The position numbers and the translations under genes were made by a program. DNA of 64,000 bases, from the NCBI RefSeq assembly GCF_016862795.1, contig NZ_BONQ01000107.1, positions 1 to 64,000 of the forward strand, given 5' to 3'. Below are positions 48,945-58,100 of the stretch, one piece after another (position 1 is the first letter of the stretch; each line of letters begins with the position of its first letter). This DNA comes from Dactylosporangium siamense (GTDB lineage Bacteria > Actinomycetota > Actinomycetes > Mycobacteriales > Micromonosporaceae). The notes below the pieces were generated by a model. It worked only from the letters and a program-made list of their open reading frames with translations, made no database searches and was not told the origin of the DNA.

Positions 48945-49564
48945 CGGCCGGCCTCCGTCCAGGTCCCGGCGAGCCGCAGCGCGGCGTCGCGTGCGACGGC
49001 GGTGATGTCGTCGGCGCTGACGAACGCCCACGCGAACGTGGAGCTGGTCCGGTCGGCGCCGGTCAGGGCGACGTGCCCACTCCAGGTCCGGCTGCCGGGC
49101 GGGTCGACCTCGACGAGGACGCTGCCGGCGGTGGCGATGAGGGCGTGGCAGCGGGCGAGCAGGCGGGCCGGGTCGCCACCGATGCCGATGTTGCCGTCGG
49201 CGAGGACCGCGCAGGCCCAGCCGCCCTCGCCCGGCAGCGGGCCGAACAGGTTGCCGCGGATGGCCGGTGCGCCGCGGCGCCGGGCGTACCGCACCGCCTG
49301 CGGGCTGATGTCGACGCCGAGGGCGCGGCGGCCGGTCGCGGCGATGGCCTCGATGAGCCGGCCGGGCCCGCAACCGAGGTCGAGGGTGCCGTCCGCGCAC
49401 CGGTCGATGAGCCGGTGGTCGCCGGGCCTGAGCCGGCCCGACCAGGCGCCGGCGTCCAGCGGCCGGACCACGGTCCCGTCCGGGTCGACCAGGTCCATTG
49501 CCGCGTCGTCCCCGCGGGCGGCACGGCGCAATGCCGCGCCGTACACGGCCATCGGGGCGGTCAC
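48920..49564 (-). CDS. Class I SAM-dependent methyltransferase
   Basis: A 214-residue methyltransferase. Motif I is TLDLGCGPGRLIEAIA (about 56-71), with GVDISPQAVRYARRRG (strand 2) and EGGWACAVLADGNIGIGGD (the DxxxxxG region of motif IV). An N-terminal cap of about 50 residues precedes the Rossmann core. GTG 49564 overlaps the DUF2064 stop (GTGA). It lies in a conserved-looking order between a TIGR04282-like protein and a molybdopterin oxidoreductase, so it probably methylates the cluster's glyco-metabolite. Confidence 0.8.
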   Translation of the reverse strand: MTAPMAVYGAALRRAARGDDAAMDLVDPDGTVVRPLDAGAWSGRLRPGDHRLIDRCADGTLDLGCGPGRLIEAIAATGRRALGVDISPQAVRYARRRGAPAIRGNLFGPLPGEGGWACAVLADGNIGIGGDPARLLARCHALIATAGSVLVEVDPPGSRTWSGHVALTGADRTSSTFAWAFVSADDITAVARDAALRLAGTWTEAGRWFAHLTP

Positions 49565-50181
49565 AGCACCGCGACCGATCGTGCGAAACGGCTGTCGGGG
49601 CAGTCCCCGATGACGGCCCACGCGTCGGCGGCAGTGTCGACGTCGCGCAGCGTCGGCAGCGTCGCCACCTGGAGGCCGCTCAAGGCGGCCCGGGTCGCCG
49701 CCCCGGTGTCCGATGTGGACATCGGCACATCCGCCAGGACCCGGGCCATCGCCGGATCCTGGAGGCCGAGCGCCCACCAGCCGCCGTCCTCGGCCGGGCC
49801 CAGGACCGCGCCGGCGGTCGCGAGCGCCGCACACGCCGCGACGATGTGCCCGATGCGCAGCTGCGGGGTGTCCATGCCGACGAGCAGCGTGGCGACGCCC
49901 GGGAGCGCGGTGTCGGCGTACGCGGCGGCCAGGCGCTCGCCGAGCCCGTCACCGCGCTGTGGCCGGCGGTCCCAGCCGGGCGGCGCGGGCAGGTCGCCGT
50001 CGACCACGAGGGTCCTCTTCGCGGCCGGGGCGGCGGTGAGCACGTCAACGGTGTCGGCGAGCATCGCCGCGGCGATCGTGGCGGCCTGATCCGGGGAGCA
50101 CGGCGGGCAGAGCCGGGTCTTCACCCGGCCCGGCACGGGGGTCTTGGCGAGCAGCAGCAGCTGCACCCGGGGCGTGGTCAT
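49561..50181 (-). CDS. DUF2064 (TIGR04282-like) glycosyltransferase-fold protein
   Basis: A 206-residue nucleotide-diphospho-sugar transferase-fold protein: LLAKTPVPGRVKTRL (about 9-23, the nucleotide loop with K-T-R), a DGLGERL segment, VGMDTPQL (metal-binding Asp) and GPAEDGGWWALGL (second motif). This matches DUF2064/TIGR04282, annotated in some genomes as an arsenosugar-type glycosyltransferase. ATG 50181 overlaps the GT2 stop (ATGA). GT2 plus DUF2064 pairs recur in clusters for unusual glycosylated metabolites. No arsenic genes (arsM, arsS) are seen here. Confidence 0.82.
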   Translation of the reverse strand: MTTPRVQLLLLAKTPVPGRVKTRLCPPCSPDQAATIAAAMLADTVDVLTAAPAAKRTLVVDGDLPAPPGWDRRPQRGDGLGERLAAAYADTALPGVATLLVGMDTPQLRIGHIVAACAALATAGAVLGPAEDGGWWALGLQDPAMARVLADVPMSTSDTGAATRAALSGLQVATLPTLRDVDTAADAWAVIGDCPDSRFARSVAVL

Positions 50182-50831
50182 CGGGCCAGCACCTTCGTCA
50201 TGTCCCGGACGGCCCGGGCGGTGCCGCGGACCGTGCCGGTGACCTTCGACCGGCCGCCGGCGATCCGCGGCGCGTAGTCGATGTCGACCTCGGCGATGCG
50301 CCACCCGGCCTCCGCCGCCCGGACCACCATCTCGAGCGGGTAGCCGAACCTGCGGTCCAGCAGGCCGAGCCCCAGGAGCGCTTCGCGTCGGGCCGCGCGC
50401 ATCGGGCCCAGGTCGTACACCCGAATCCCGGCTGCGTGCCGCAACCGCCACGCCACGACGGCGTTGCCGATCCGGCCGTGCACGGGCCACGCCCGGACGC
50501 TCGTCGGGCGGCGCCGGCCCAGTGTCAGGTCGAGACGATTGTCCAGGACCGGCTCGGCGACCAAAGGAAGCTGCCGGGGGTCGAAGGAGCCGTCGGCGTC
50601 CATGAAACACACGACGTCCGCGGTCGCGGCCTCCAGGCCGGCATGCGCGGCGGCGCCGAACCCGCGCCGGGCGGCGTGGACGACCACGGCTCCGTGCGCC
50701 GCGGCGATCGCCGGCGACCCGTCGGTGGAGCCGTTGTCGGCGACGACGGCGCGGTAGCCGTCCGGCAGCCGGGACAACACCCACGGCAACGCGGCGGCTT
50801 CGTTGAGACAAGGCAACACGACATCTGGCAC
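50178..50831 (-). CDS. GT2-family glycosyltransferase
   Basis: A 217-residue GT-A glycosyltransferase. VVLPCLNEAAALPWVLSRL starts the fold, VVADNGSTDGSP binds UDP/GDP, and CFMDADGSFDP is the DxD metal motif. The overall length and RRGFGAAAHAGL resemble dolichol-phosphate-mannose-synthase-like enzymes. No membrane helix is present. GTG 50831 lies 7 bases after TAGCGT, and the gene is the head of the seven-gene minus-strand operon. It could load a polyprenyl phosphate used by the GT87-like enzyme further down, a plausible but unproven link. Confidence 0.84.
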   Translation of the reverse strand: MPDVVLPCLNEAAALPWVLSRLPDGYRAVVADNGSTDGSPAIAAAHGAVVVHAARRGFGAAAHAGLEAATADVVCFMDADGSFDPRQLPLVAEPVLDNRLDLTLGRRRPTSVRAWPVHGRIGNAVVAWRLRHAAGIRVYDLGPMRAARREALLGLGLLDRRFGYPLEMVVRAAEAGWRIAEVDIDYAPRIAGGRSKVTGTVRGTARAVRDMTKVLAR

Positions 50832-50838
50832 GGATCGG

Positions 50839-50844
50839 ACGCTA
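50839..50844 (-). promoter_or_regulatory. -10 box TAGCGT of the glycosyltransferase operon
   Basis: On the minus strand TAGCGT ends 7 bases before GTG 50831. The same hexamer (50932-50937) serves the divergent epimerase, so the two halves of the cluster carry matching promoters. Confidence 0.55.
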
Positions 50845-50931
50845 CCGAGGGTGAGCAGGCAAAGATCTTACGTGCCGCGAACCAACCATTACGAACCGCG
50901 AACACGGCTTTTGGTGCGATCCGGAGCTGCC

Positions 50932-50937
50932 TAGCGT
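50932..50937 (+). promoter_or_regulatory. -10 box TAGCGT of the epimerase gene
   Basis: TAGCGT ends 6 bases before ATG 50944. It is identical to the hexamer of the divergent operon, suggesting shared sigma-factor control. Confidence 0.55.
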
Positions 50938-50943
50938 CGGGGC

Positions 50944-51966
50944 ATGCGGATCCTTGTCACCGGCGGAGCCGGATTCATCGGCACCCATGTCGCCGGCGCC
51001 CTGCACGATGCCGGCCACGACGTCACGGTGCTCGACGTGCTGCACCCGGCCGCGCACAGCAGCCCGGACCCCACGTTCGCGCGGGCCGACGTCCGGGACC
51101 GGGACGCGGTCGACGCCGCGCTGGACGGGGTCGACGTGGTCGTCCACCACGCGGCGATGGTCGGCATGGGCGTCGACCTGGCCGACCTGCCGGAGTACGT
51201 CGGCTGCAACGACCTCGGCACCGCCGTGCTGCTCGCCGGGATGGCCCGCGCGGGCGTTCGGCGGCTGGTCCTGGCCAGTTCGATGGTCGTGTACGGCGAA
51301 GGCGCCTATCAATGTTCCGCCCACGGACCGACGGCACCCGCCCCACGCGTCGAGGGCGACCTCGCCGCGGGCAGGTTCGAGCCCGGCTGCCCGTCGTGCG
51401 GGCGCCGGCTGGAGCCGGTCGACGTCGACGAGGACGCGCCGCTGCGCCCCCGCAGCGTGTACGCCGCGACCAAGGTGGCCCAGGAGCACCTCGTGCAGGC
51501 GTGGTCGATCGCCGGTGCGGGCACCGCCGTCGCGCTGCGGTACCACAACGTCTACGGGCCGGGCATGCCCCGCGACACGCCGTACAGCGGGGTCGCCGCC
51601 ATCTTCCGCTCGGCCCTTGCCGCCGGGCGGGCGCCGCGGGTGTTCGAGGACGGCGCGCAGCGCCGCGACTTCGTCCACGTCTCGGACGTCGCCGCCGCCA
51701 ACGTCCTCGCCGTCGGCGTTGTTCCTGACGGATTCCGGGCCTTCAACGTCGCATCCGGCCGGCCGGCGACGGTCGGTGCCATGGCCGCCGCGCTCGCCGC
51801 CGCCATGGACGGGCCCGCGCCGGTCGTCACGGGCGACTACCGCGCCGGCGACGTGCGCCACGTGGTCGCGTCGCCGGCCCGCGCCGCTGCGGAGCTCGGC
51901 TTCACCGCCCGGGTCGGCCTCGACGAGGGAATGCGGGACTTCGCGACGGCCGCCCTACGCTCGTAA
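50944..51966 (+). CDS. NAD-dependent sugar-nucleotide epimerase/dehydratase
   Basis: A 340-residue extended SDR. VTGGAGFIGTHVA is the NAD loop, followed by VVHHAAMVG and LASSMVVYGEG, and the catalytic Y-x3-K is in RSVYAATKVAQEHL (about 175). Between strands 5 and the active tyrosine an insertion of about 35 residues carries GRFEPGCPSCGRRLEP, a CxxC knuckle that may bind zinc. The C-terminal QRRDFVHVSDVAAANVLA is typical of UDP-glucose 4-epimerase relatives. It is divergent from the glycosyltransferase operon and probably supplies its sugar donor. Confidence 0.86.
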   Translation: MRILVTGGAGFIGTHVAGALHDAGHDVTVLDVLHPAAHSSPDPTFARADVRDRDAVDAALDGVDVVVHHAAMVGMGVDLADLPEYVGCNDLGTAVLLAGMARAGVRRLVLASSMVVYGEGAYQCSAHGPTAPAPRVEGDLAAGRFEPGCPSCGRRLEPVDVDEDAPLRPRSVYAATKVAQEHLVQAWSIAGAGTAVALRYHNVYGPGMPRDTPYSGVAAIFRSALAAGRAPRVFEDGAQRRDFVHVSDVAAANVLAVGVVPDGFRAFNVASGRPATVGAMAAALAAAMDGPAPVVTGDYRAGDVRHVVASPARAAAELGFTARVGLDEGMRDFATAALRS

Positions 51967-52356
51967 CGGCTTCGTGCACAGGACGTCCGGGACCGGCAGG
52001 TAGCCCAGTCGCTGCCAGAAGCTGAGCCCGGCGGCGTTGTCCGGCAGCACCATGAGGTTGATCCGTGGGCAGCCGAGGTGCGCCAGGCGGCGTTCGAGCT
52101 CCTCGACGAGTCGCGTCGCGATCTTCTGCCGTCGTTGGTCCGGGTGTACGGCGAGCCGCAGGATCCAGCCCCGGCGGCCGTCGTAGGTGCCGAGCACCAC
52201 GCCGGTGACCACGCCGTCGACCTCGTCCACCAGGAACAGCTCGGGGTCGCGGGTGAGCTTGGCCTCCAGTTCGGCGCGGGGCACGACGTCCCGGCCCGTC
52301 GCCGCCCACACGGAGACGACGGCGTCGTAGTCAGACCACTGGAACTGCCGGATCAT
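51955..52356 (-). CDS. GNAT-family N-acetyltransferase
   Basis: A 133-residue acetyltransferase of the RimI-like type. WILRLAVHPDQRRQKIATRLVEELE (about 69-93) is the strand-4/loop segment with QRRQKIA as the acetyl-CoA loop (the usual R-x-x-G-x-G/A has K in place of G), and NLMVLPDNAAGLSFWQRLGYLPV completes the fold. ATG 52356 matches the family start; the longer frame does not. It overlaps the end of the convergent epimerase by 12 bases. The substrate is unknown. Confidence 0.8.
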   Translation of the reverse strand: MIRQFQWSDYDAVVSVWAATGRDVVPRAELEAKLTRDPELFLVDEVDGVVTGVVLGTYDGRRGWILRLAVHPDQRRQKIATRLVEELERRLAHLGCPRINLMVLPDNAAGLSFWQRLGYLPVPDVLCTKPLRA

Positions 52357-52407
52357 GCGCTGCTCATTTCTGGGCGTACGGTTGAACTGCCAAGGGGGTG
52401 GTGTCTC

Positions 52408-52815
52408 ATGATCGTCACCCAGGACACCATGCGGGTGGCCGTGTCGCCGATGTCCGCGTATGAGCATCTGGTGCGGTTCAGCGAATACGCACGCTTCATG
52501 TCCGGGGTCCTCGGCGTCACACCGGTGCACGACACCGCGGCGCACCTGGCGCTGGACATCGGCGGGCGGCGGGTCGAGATCGACGCGGTCCTCGCCGACG
52601 TCGAGCCGGGCCGGTTCGTCCGCTGGGACAGTGACGCGCTGGTCGAGTCGTTCTGGCTGTCGGCGGCCGGCGACGACGCCACCGACGTGGTCGCGGTCGC
52701 GGAGCTGGACGACAGCCTGGTGCGGATGTATGAGCGGCAGCCGGACGCCGCGTTGCACGCCCGGCTGCACATGGACCTCAAAGGGTTCAAGCGGTTCTGC
52801 GAGGAGAGCCGCTGA
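52408..52815 (+). CDS. SRPBCC-family (polyketide cyclase/dehydrase-like) protein
   Basis: A 135-residue START-like protein: VAVSPMSAYEHLVRFSEYARFMSGV (helix-grip start), a strand segment RFVRWDSDALVESFWL, and a C-terminal helix HARLHMDLKGFKRFCEES. ATG 52408 follows a GGGGGTG site. Monocistronic and three bases from the end of the convergent ahcY. The ligand is unknown. Confidence 0.7.
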   Translation: MIVTQDTMRVAVSPMSAYEHLVRFSEYARFMSGVLGVTPVHDTAAHLALDIGGRRVEIDAVLADVEPGRFVRWDSDALVESFWLSAAGDDATDVVAVAELDDSLVRMYERQPDAALHARLHMDLKGFKRFCEESR

Positions 52816-52818
52816 GCC

Positions 52819-54279
52819 TCAGTAGCGGTAGTGCTCCGGCTTGTACGGGCCGGCCACGTCCACGCCGATGTACTCCGCCTGCTCCTTGCTCAGCTCGGTG
52901 AGCCGCACGCCGAGCGCCTCGAGGTGCAGCGAGGCGACCTTCTCGTCGAGGTGCTTCGGCAGGCGGTACACCTGGCGCTCGTAACCGTCGGGCTTCGTGA
53001 ACAGCTCGATCTGCGCGATCGTCTGGTTGGTGAAGCTGTTGGACATCACGAAGCTCGGGTGTCCGGTCGCGTTGCCCAGGTTGAGCAGGCGGCCCTCCGA
53101 CAGGACGATCACCGCGTGGCCGTCGGGGAACGTCCACTCGGCGACCTGCGGCTTGATCTCGTTCTTCACGATGCCGGGGATCCTGGCCAGGCCGGCCATG
53201 TCGATCTCGTTGTCGAAGTGACCGACGTTGCCGACGATCGCGTTGTGCTTCATCCGGGCCAGGTCGGCGGCCATGATGATGTCCTTGTTGCCGGTGGTGG
53301 TGATGAACAGGTCACCGGTCTCCACCACGTCCTCGAGCCGCACCACGGGCAGGCCGTGCATCGCGGCCTGCAGCGCGCAGATCGGGTCGATCTCGGTGAC
53401 GACGACCCGGGCGCCCATCCCGCGCAGCGCCTCCGCGGCGCCCTTGCCGACGTCGCCGTAGCCGCAGACGACGGCGAGCTTGCCGGCGAGCATCACGTCC
53501 GTGGCCCGGTTGATGCCGTCCAGCAGCGAGTGCCGGATGCCATACGTGTTGTCGAACTTCGACTTGGTGACCGAGTCGTTGACGTTGATCGCGGGGAACA
53601 GCAGCTCGCCGGACTCGGCGAGCTTGTAGAGCCGCTTGACGCCGTTGGTGGTCTCCTCCGTGACACCGCGGATGCCGGCGGCGATCTTGGTGAAGCGCCG
53701 GTTGTCCTTGGCGAGGCTGTCGGCGAGGGTGCCGAGGACCAACGCGAACTCCTCGGAGTCCTCGGCCGTGGGCTGCGGCACCTGACCGGCGGCCTCGAAC
53801 TCGACACCCTTGTGGACCAGCAGCGTGGCGTCGCCGCCGTCGTCGACGATCATGTTCGGGCCGAGGCCGTCACCGAAGTCGAACAGCTGGTCGGTGCACC
53901 ACCAGTACTCGGCGAGGGTCTCGCCCTTCCACGCGAACACCGGCGTGCCCTTGGGCTCCTCCGGCGTGCCGTCGCGGCCGACGACGACCGCGGCGGCCGC
54001 CTCGTCCTGGGTGGAGAAGATGTTGCAGGAGACCCAGCGGACCTCGGCGCCGAGCGCGACGAGCGTCTCGATGAGCACCGCGGTCTGCACGGTCATGTGC
54101 AGGGAACCGGCGATCCGCGCGCCCCGCAACGGCTGCGCGTCGGCGAACTCCCGCCGCGTCGCCATCAGGCCCGGCATCTCGTGTTCGGCGAGGCGGATCT
54201 GGGTGCGGCCGGCGGCCGCGAGTGAGAGGTCGGCAACGGCGAACTCGATCCCGTTGCGCGTCTGCAGGAACTTGTGCAT
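52819..54279 (-). CDS. ahcY: S-adenosylhomocysteinase
   Basis: A 486-residue SAH hydrolase, splitting S-adenosylhomocysteine into adenosine and homocysteine in the methyl cycle. Visible elements are [16 protein letters not shown], the substrate-site [30 protein letters not shown], the NAD-binding [17 protein letters not shown] (about 270) and the C-terminal KPEHYRY that reaches the neighbouring subunit. The actinobacterial insertion ([20 protein letters not shown]) is present. A probable SAH riboswitch lies directly upstream, so its expression should rise when SAH accumulates. Confidence 0.95.
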   Translation of the reverse strand: MHKFLQTRNGIEFAVADLSLAAAGRTQIRLAEHEMPGLMATRREFADAQPLRGARIAGSLHMTVQTAVLIETLVALGAEVRWVSCNIFSTQDEAAAAVVVGRDGTPEEPKGTPVFAWKGETLAEYWWCTDQLFDFGDGLGPNMIVDDGGDATLLVHKGVEFEAAGQVPQPTAEDSEEFALVLGTLADSLAKDNRRFTKIAAGIRGVTEETTNGVKRLYKLAESGELLFPAINVNDSVTKSKFDNTYGIRHSLLDGINRATDVMLAGKLAVVCGYGDVGKGAAEALRGMGARVVVTEIDPICALQAAMHGLPVVRLEDVVETGDLFITTTGNKDIIMAADLARMKHNAIVGNVGHFDNEIDMAGLARIPGIVKNEIKPQVAEWTFPDGHAVIVLSEGRLLNLGNATGHPSFVMSNSFTNQTIAQIELFTKPDGYERQVYRLPKHLDEKVASLHLEALGVRLTELSKEQAEYIGVDVAGPYKPEHYRY

Positions 54280-54303
54280 AGCCTAAGGTCACCTCCCGGT
54301 GAC

Positions 54304-54384
54304 AGGAGGCGCCCTTGGGTCAAGGGTAGTCAACGGCCGAGCGTGGCGAACCCTTCCGGGCCCGTCGCAGCGCCTCTCGACCGC
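54304..54384 (-). promoter_or_regulatory. Probable SAH riboswitch upstream of ahcY
   Basis: On the minus strand TCGAGAGGCGCTGCGA begins the element. TCGAG pairs with CTCGG (P1, one G-U), and AGGCGC pairs with GCGCCT further 3' (P4 pseudoknot-type stem); GCGA...TCGC with a G-U-containing GGCCC/GGGTT helix forms P2. This matches the arrangement of the SAH riboswitch (GAGGaGCGcUGC...GGCUCGG...GGCGCUC). A hairpin GTCACC/GGTGAC around the GGGAGG ribosome binding site follows and could be the expression platform. Confidence 0.62.
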
Positions 54385-54397
54385 GACCGCGACGTTT

Positions 54398-55177
54398 TCA
54401 GCCGCGATTGGATTCGACGGTACCGTCTCGCTCGGCGTCGCCGCAACCGAGTGTGCGGTAGACGTCACGGAGCAGGTCACCGACCTCGAACCGGCCGGCG
54501 GTGAGCCCCAGGTGGTCGAGCTGGTCGAGGATGGCGTCGCTGCGTCGTTCGGTGCCGGGCAACGGTTCCGCGGGTTTCGGCAGTCTCGGGCCGGCGGTCC
54601 AGAACCCCGCGCTGGGCGTGTGCTGCTGAGGCGCTTCCTTGTCGCCGACGTGGCTCAGCGCCGACACCCGGTGGCCGCGGAGCTGTTCGAGCAGCTCGTC
54701 CCGGCCTTTGCCGCGCCAGGCGAGGATCTGGAACGGGTCGTTGTCGAACTCCTCGGCCAGGACGTAGCAGGCGGCGGTGAGGTGCCGGCACGGTTTCTGC
54801 CAGCCGGGGCAGTCGCAGTCCATGACGAGGTCGGCGAGGCTCTGCGGGAACAGCGACAGGCCGTAACTCTCGAGCATCCTGTCGAGATCCTGCGGCAGCT
54901 GGCCGGCGAGGAGCTTCGCCGCGTAGCGAGCCTCCTGGGACAGCGCCCGCTCGATGCGGGCCCAGTCCGCGGCGGTGAACGCCTTGGTGCCGATCCGGGA
55001 CCGGTAGGTCTCGCCGTCCTCGTCGAGCACCAGCGCGGTCACCACGCTGCTGGAGATGGTCAACGAGCGGACGTTGCCGGCGCGGGCGTAGCGGCGGCCG
55101 ACGGAAAATGTCGTGCCCATCCGCAAGGATTCCAGCATGGCGATGAACTGGTGGGACCACCTGGTGTCACTCATCAA
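54398..55177 (-). CDS. SWIM zinc-finger protein, partner of SNF2 helicase
   Basis: A 259-residue protein with a SWIM zinc finger, CDCPGWQKPCRHLTAACY (about 119-136; C-x-C...C-x-H). The N-terminal part contains the RGRRYARAGNVRSL-like segment (VGRRYARAGNVRSLTI), also typical of actinobacterial SWIM proteins. It lies directly downstream of the SNF2 helicase with an 11-base overlap, the usual pairing in actinomycetes, which suggests that the two work in one nucleic-acid-remodelling complex. ATG 55177 or ATG 55174 may be used. The exact role is unknown. Confidence 0.85.
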   Translation of the reverse strand: MMSDTRWSHQFIAMLESLRMGTTFSVGRRYARAGNVRSLTISSSVVTALVLDEDGETYRSRIGTKAFTAADWARIERALSQEARYAAKLLAGQLPQDLDRMLESYGLSLFPQSLADLVMDCDCPGWQKPCRHLTAACYVLAEEFDNDPFQILAWRGKGRDELLEQLRGHRVSALSHVGDKEAPQQHTPSAGFWTAGPRLPKPAEPLPGTERRSDAILDQLDHLGLTAGRFEVGDLLRDVYRTLGCGDAERDGTVESNRG

Positions 55178-58100
55178 CCGCCTCCGGCCGCAACGTCATC
55201 AGGTCCAGCAGGTCGTCGGTGGACAGCCCGGTGAGCCAGCCCTCACCGCTGCCGACGGCGACCCCGGCGAGGGTCCGCTTCTCCGCCATGACGGTGTCGA
55301 CGCGTTCCTCGATGGTGCCGACGCAGACGAAGGTGTGGACCTGCACGTCGCGGCGCTGCCCGATGCGGAAGGCCCGGTCGGTGGCCTGCTGCTCGGTCGC
55401 CGGGTTCCACCACCGGTCCACGTGCACGACGTGGTTGGCCGCGGTGAGGTTGAGCCCGGTCCCGCCGGCCTTCAGCGACAGCAGCAGCACCCCCGGACCC
55501 TCCCCGGACTGGAACCGCTGCACCATCGCGTCGCGGGCGCCCTTCGCGGTGCCCCCGTGCAGGAACTCGACGCCGGTGCCGAGCCGCGCGGCGAGGTAGG
55601 GCGTCAGCAGGTGGCCGAACTTGGCGAACTGGGTGAAGACCAGCGCCCGGTCCCCGGCGTCGAGCGCGGTCGCGAGGATCTCCTCGAGGCGGGCCAGCTT
55701 CCCCGACCGCCCCGCGAGGGGCGTGCCGTCACCCATCAGGTGCGCCGGATGGTTGCAGACCTGTTTGAGTTTGGTCATCGCCGACAGCACCAGGCCCTTG
55801 CGCTGGTCACCGGCCCGCCCCTCGCGCAGCTTGACGAAGAGCTCGTCGACGACCGCCTTGTAGAGCGTCGCCTGTTCCAGGGTGAGGTTGCACCACTGGC
55901 GGCGTTCGAGCTTGTCGGGCAGGTCGGCGATGACGGCCCGGTCCGTCTTCACCCGCCGCAGCAGGAAGGGCCGGGTGACCCGGCGCAGCCGGGCGGCCGC
56001 GTCGGCGTCGGCGTAACGCTCGATCGGCACCGAGTAGCGGGCCCGGAAGATGCTCGCCGGCCCGAGGATGCCGGGGTTCAGGAAGTCGGCGATCGACCAC
56101 AGCTCCGTGAGCCGGTTCTCCACGGGCGTGCCGGTGAGGGCGACCCGGTGCCGCGCCGGGATCTCCCGCACCGCCCGGGCCGCGGCGCTGGTGCTGTTCT
56201 TCACGTGCTGCGCCTCGTCGAGCACGATCCGGTCCCAGTCCTTGGCCGCGAGCCGGTCCACGTCGCGGGTGGCCACCTGATAGGTGGTGAGGACCAGGTC
56301 CACGTCGTCCCGCAGCGCCCGTTCGGTGCCGTGGTGCACCGCGACCCGCAGCCCCGGCGTGAAGCGGCCGATCTCGCGCCGCCAGTTGCCGAGCACCGAC
56401 AGCGGGCACACGATCAGCGTCGGCGGCCTGCGTTTCCGGTCGCGCAGCAATGCCTCGAGGGCGAGGACCTGCACGGTCTTGCCCAGGCCCATGTCATCGG
56501 CGAGCAGCGCCCCGACCCCGAGCCCGTCGAGGAACGCCAGCCACGACAGGCCTTTGCGCTGATAGGGGCGCAGGGTCGCGTTGAGCGAGGCCGGCGGGTC
56601 CAGCAGCTCGAGGCGCTCCACGGCCCGCCCGGTCAGCAGGTCCGCCAGCCACCCGGTCCCGTCGACGCCGGTGACCGGCAGCGGCAGCTCGCTCTCGGGG
56701 ATGAGCCGGACGAGCCGCATCGCCTCCCCGGCCGACATGTGCCCCTGCCCGCCGCGGGCGAGGAACGCGAGCCCGGCCCGCAACCGCTCCCGGTCCAGGT
56801 GCACCCAGCGGCCACGCAGCCGCACCAGGGGCACCTTCGCCCGGGCGAGCTCCTGCAGGTCGGCCTCGCTGAGGAACTCGTCGCCGATCGCCAGACCCCA
56901 CCGGTAGCGCACGATCGCGTCCCGGTTCGCCGTGGTGTCCCGCAGCACCGGGCTGGCCGGCTGCGCCGTATGCGTCGTCAGCGTCAGCCCCAGATCCTGC
57001 CGCCGCTGCCACTGCGCCGGCAGCAACACCCCGAAGCCCGCGTCGTGCAGCATCCCCGCGTGCCGCAGGAAGCCGTAGGCGCCGATCGTGTCGAGCCGCA
57101 GGGACTCCGGCCGGGCCTGGAGCAGCGCCTCGTCCAGCTCGGGCCAGAGCCGGCTGGCCCGCCCAAGGTCCTCCAGCAGCACGTCCTGCGGGTAGTCGAC
57201 CCACCGGAAGAGCGGCGAGGACGCGTCGCGCCACACGTCCTGCGCCGGCACGAGCAGCCCGGGCTCGGCGACCGGCTGGAGCAGGAACTCCAGCAGCCAC
57301 CCGGAGGCGTCCCGCCCGTCGTCCACCCGCACCGCGCCGCCCGGGGCCGGCCCCCGAGCGTCGTCCTCGCCGTCGTCGAACTCCTCGACGAAGGTCAGCC
57401 GGAAGCACAACCGCACCGCGGCGGGCCGCCCGCTCGCCGTCCACCTGCGGATCGTGTCGCGCACCCGCCGCACGTCGGTGCTCTCCCGCACCACGCGCCC
57501 ACCGGTGCCCGTCGGCTCGCCGGTGCCAGTGTCAGTCCCGGTGTCAGTCCCGGTGCCGGTGCCGTGGCCGGTGCCGAGGCCGAGTCTGGTGGCGGTGTCG
57601 GCGTGCCACCCGTTGCCGCCGCCGTCCTGCCCGGCGCCGCGGCCCGGTCCGGCGGTCTCGTTCGGCGCGGTGGTCGGGCGTTCGCGCAGGGCTGGGTCGG
57701 GCCCGGTGAGCGCGGCCAGCCAGGCACGGACGGTGCCGTCCTGGCGGACCTGCCCCTCGGCGAGGATCTGCCGGTCGCCGAGGGCCGCCCGCACGAGCGC
57801 GTCGACCTGAAAGTCCAGCGCTGCCCGGACCGCCTCCTCCGCGGTCCAGTCACCGGCGGCGCAGGCGATCCCCGGCATCGCGCGCCACAGCGCCTCGAAG
57901 GTGACCGCGTCGTCGCCCCACAGCACGGGGCGCCAGCGGGCCTCGATCGGATGGTCGAGCAGGTCGGGCAGGACCCGACCCCGCCGGACCAGGTCGACGG
58001 CGAAGGTCACCAGATCCGTGAGCGCGCCGATCGACGCGCCCGGCCGGACGTCGTCCACCGACCCGCGGCCCGGGCCCGCTGCCGGCCCACCGGTGAGGGC

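Noticed and set aside
49561-50831. Calling the cluster an arsenosugar locus because of the TIGR04282-like gene
   Set aside because: No ArsM, ArsS or arsenic transport genes are in the window, and the accompanying molybdopterin and mannosyltransferase genes do not fit.
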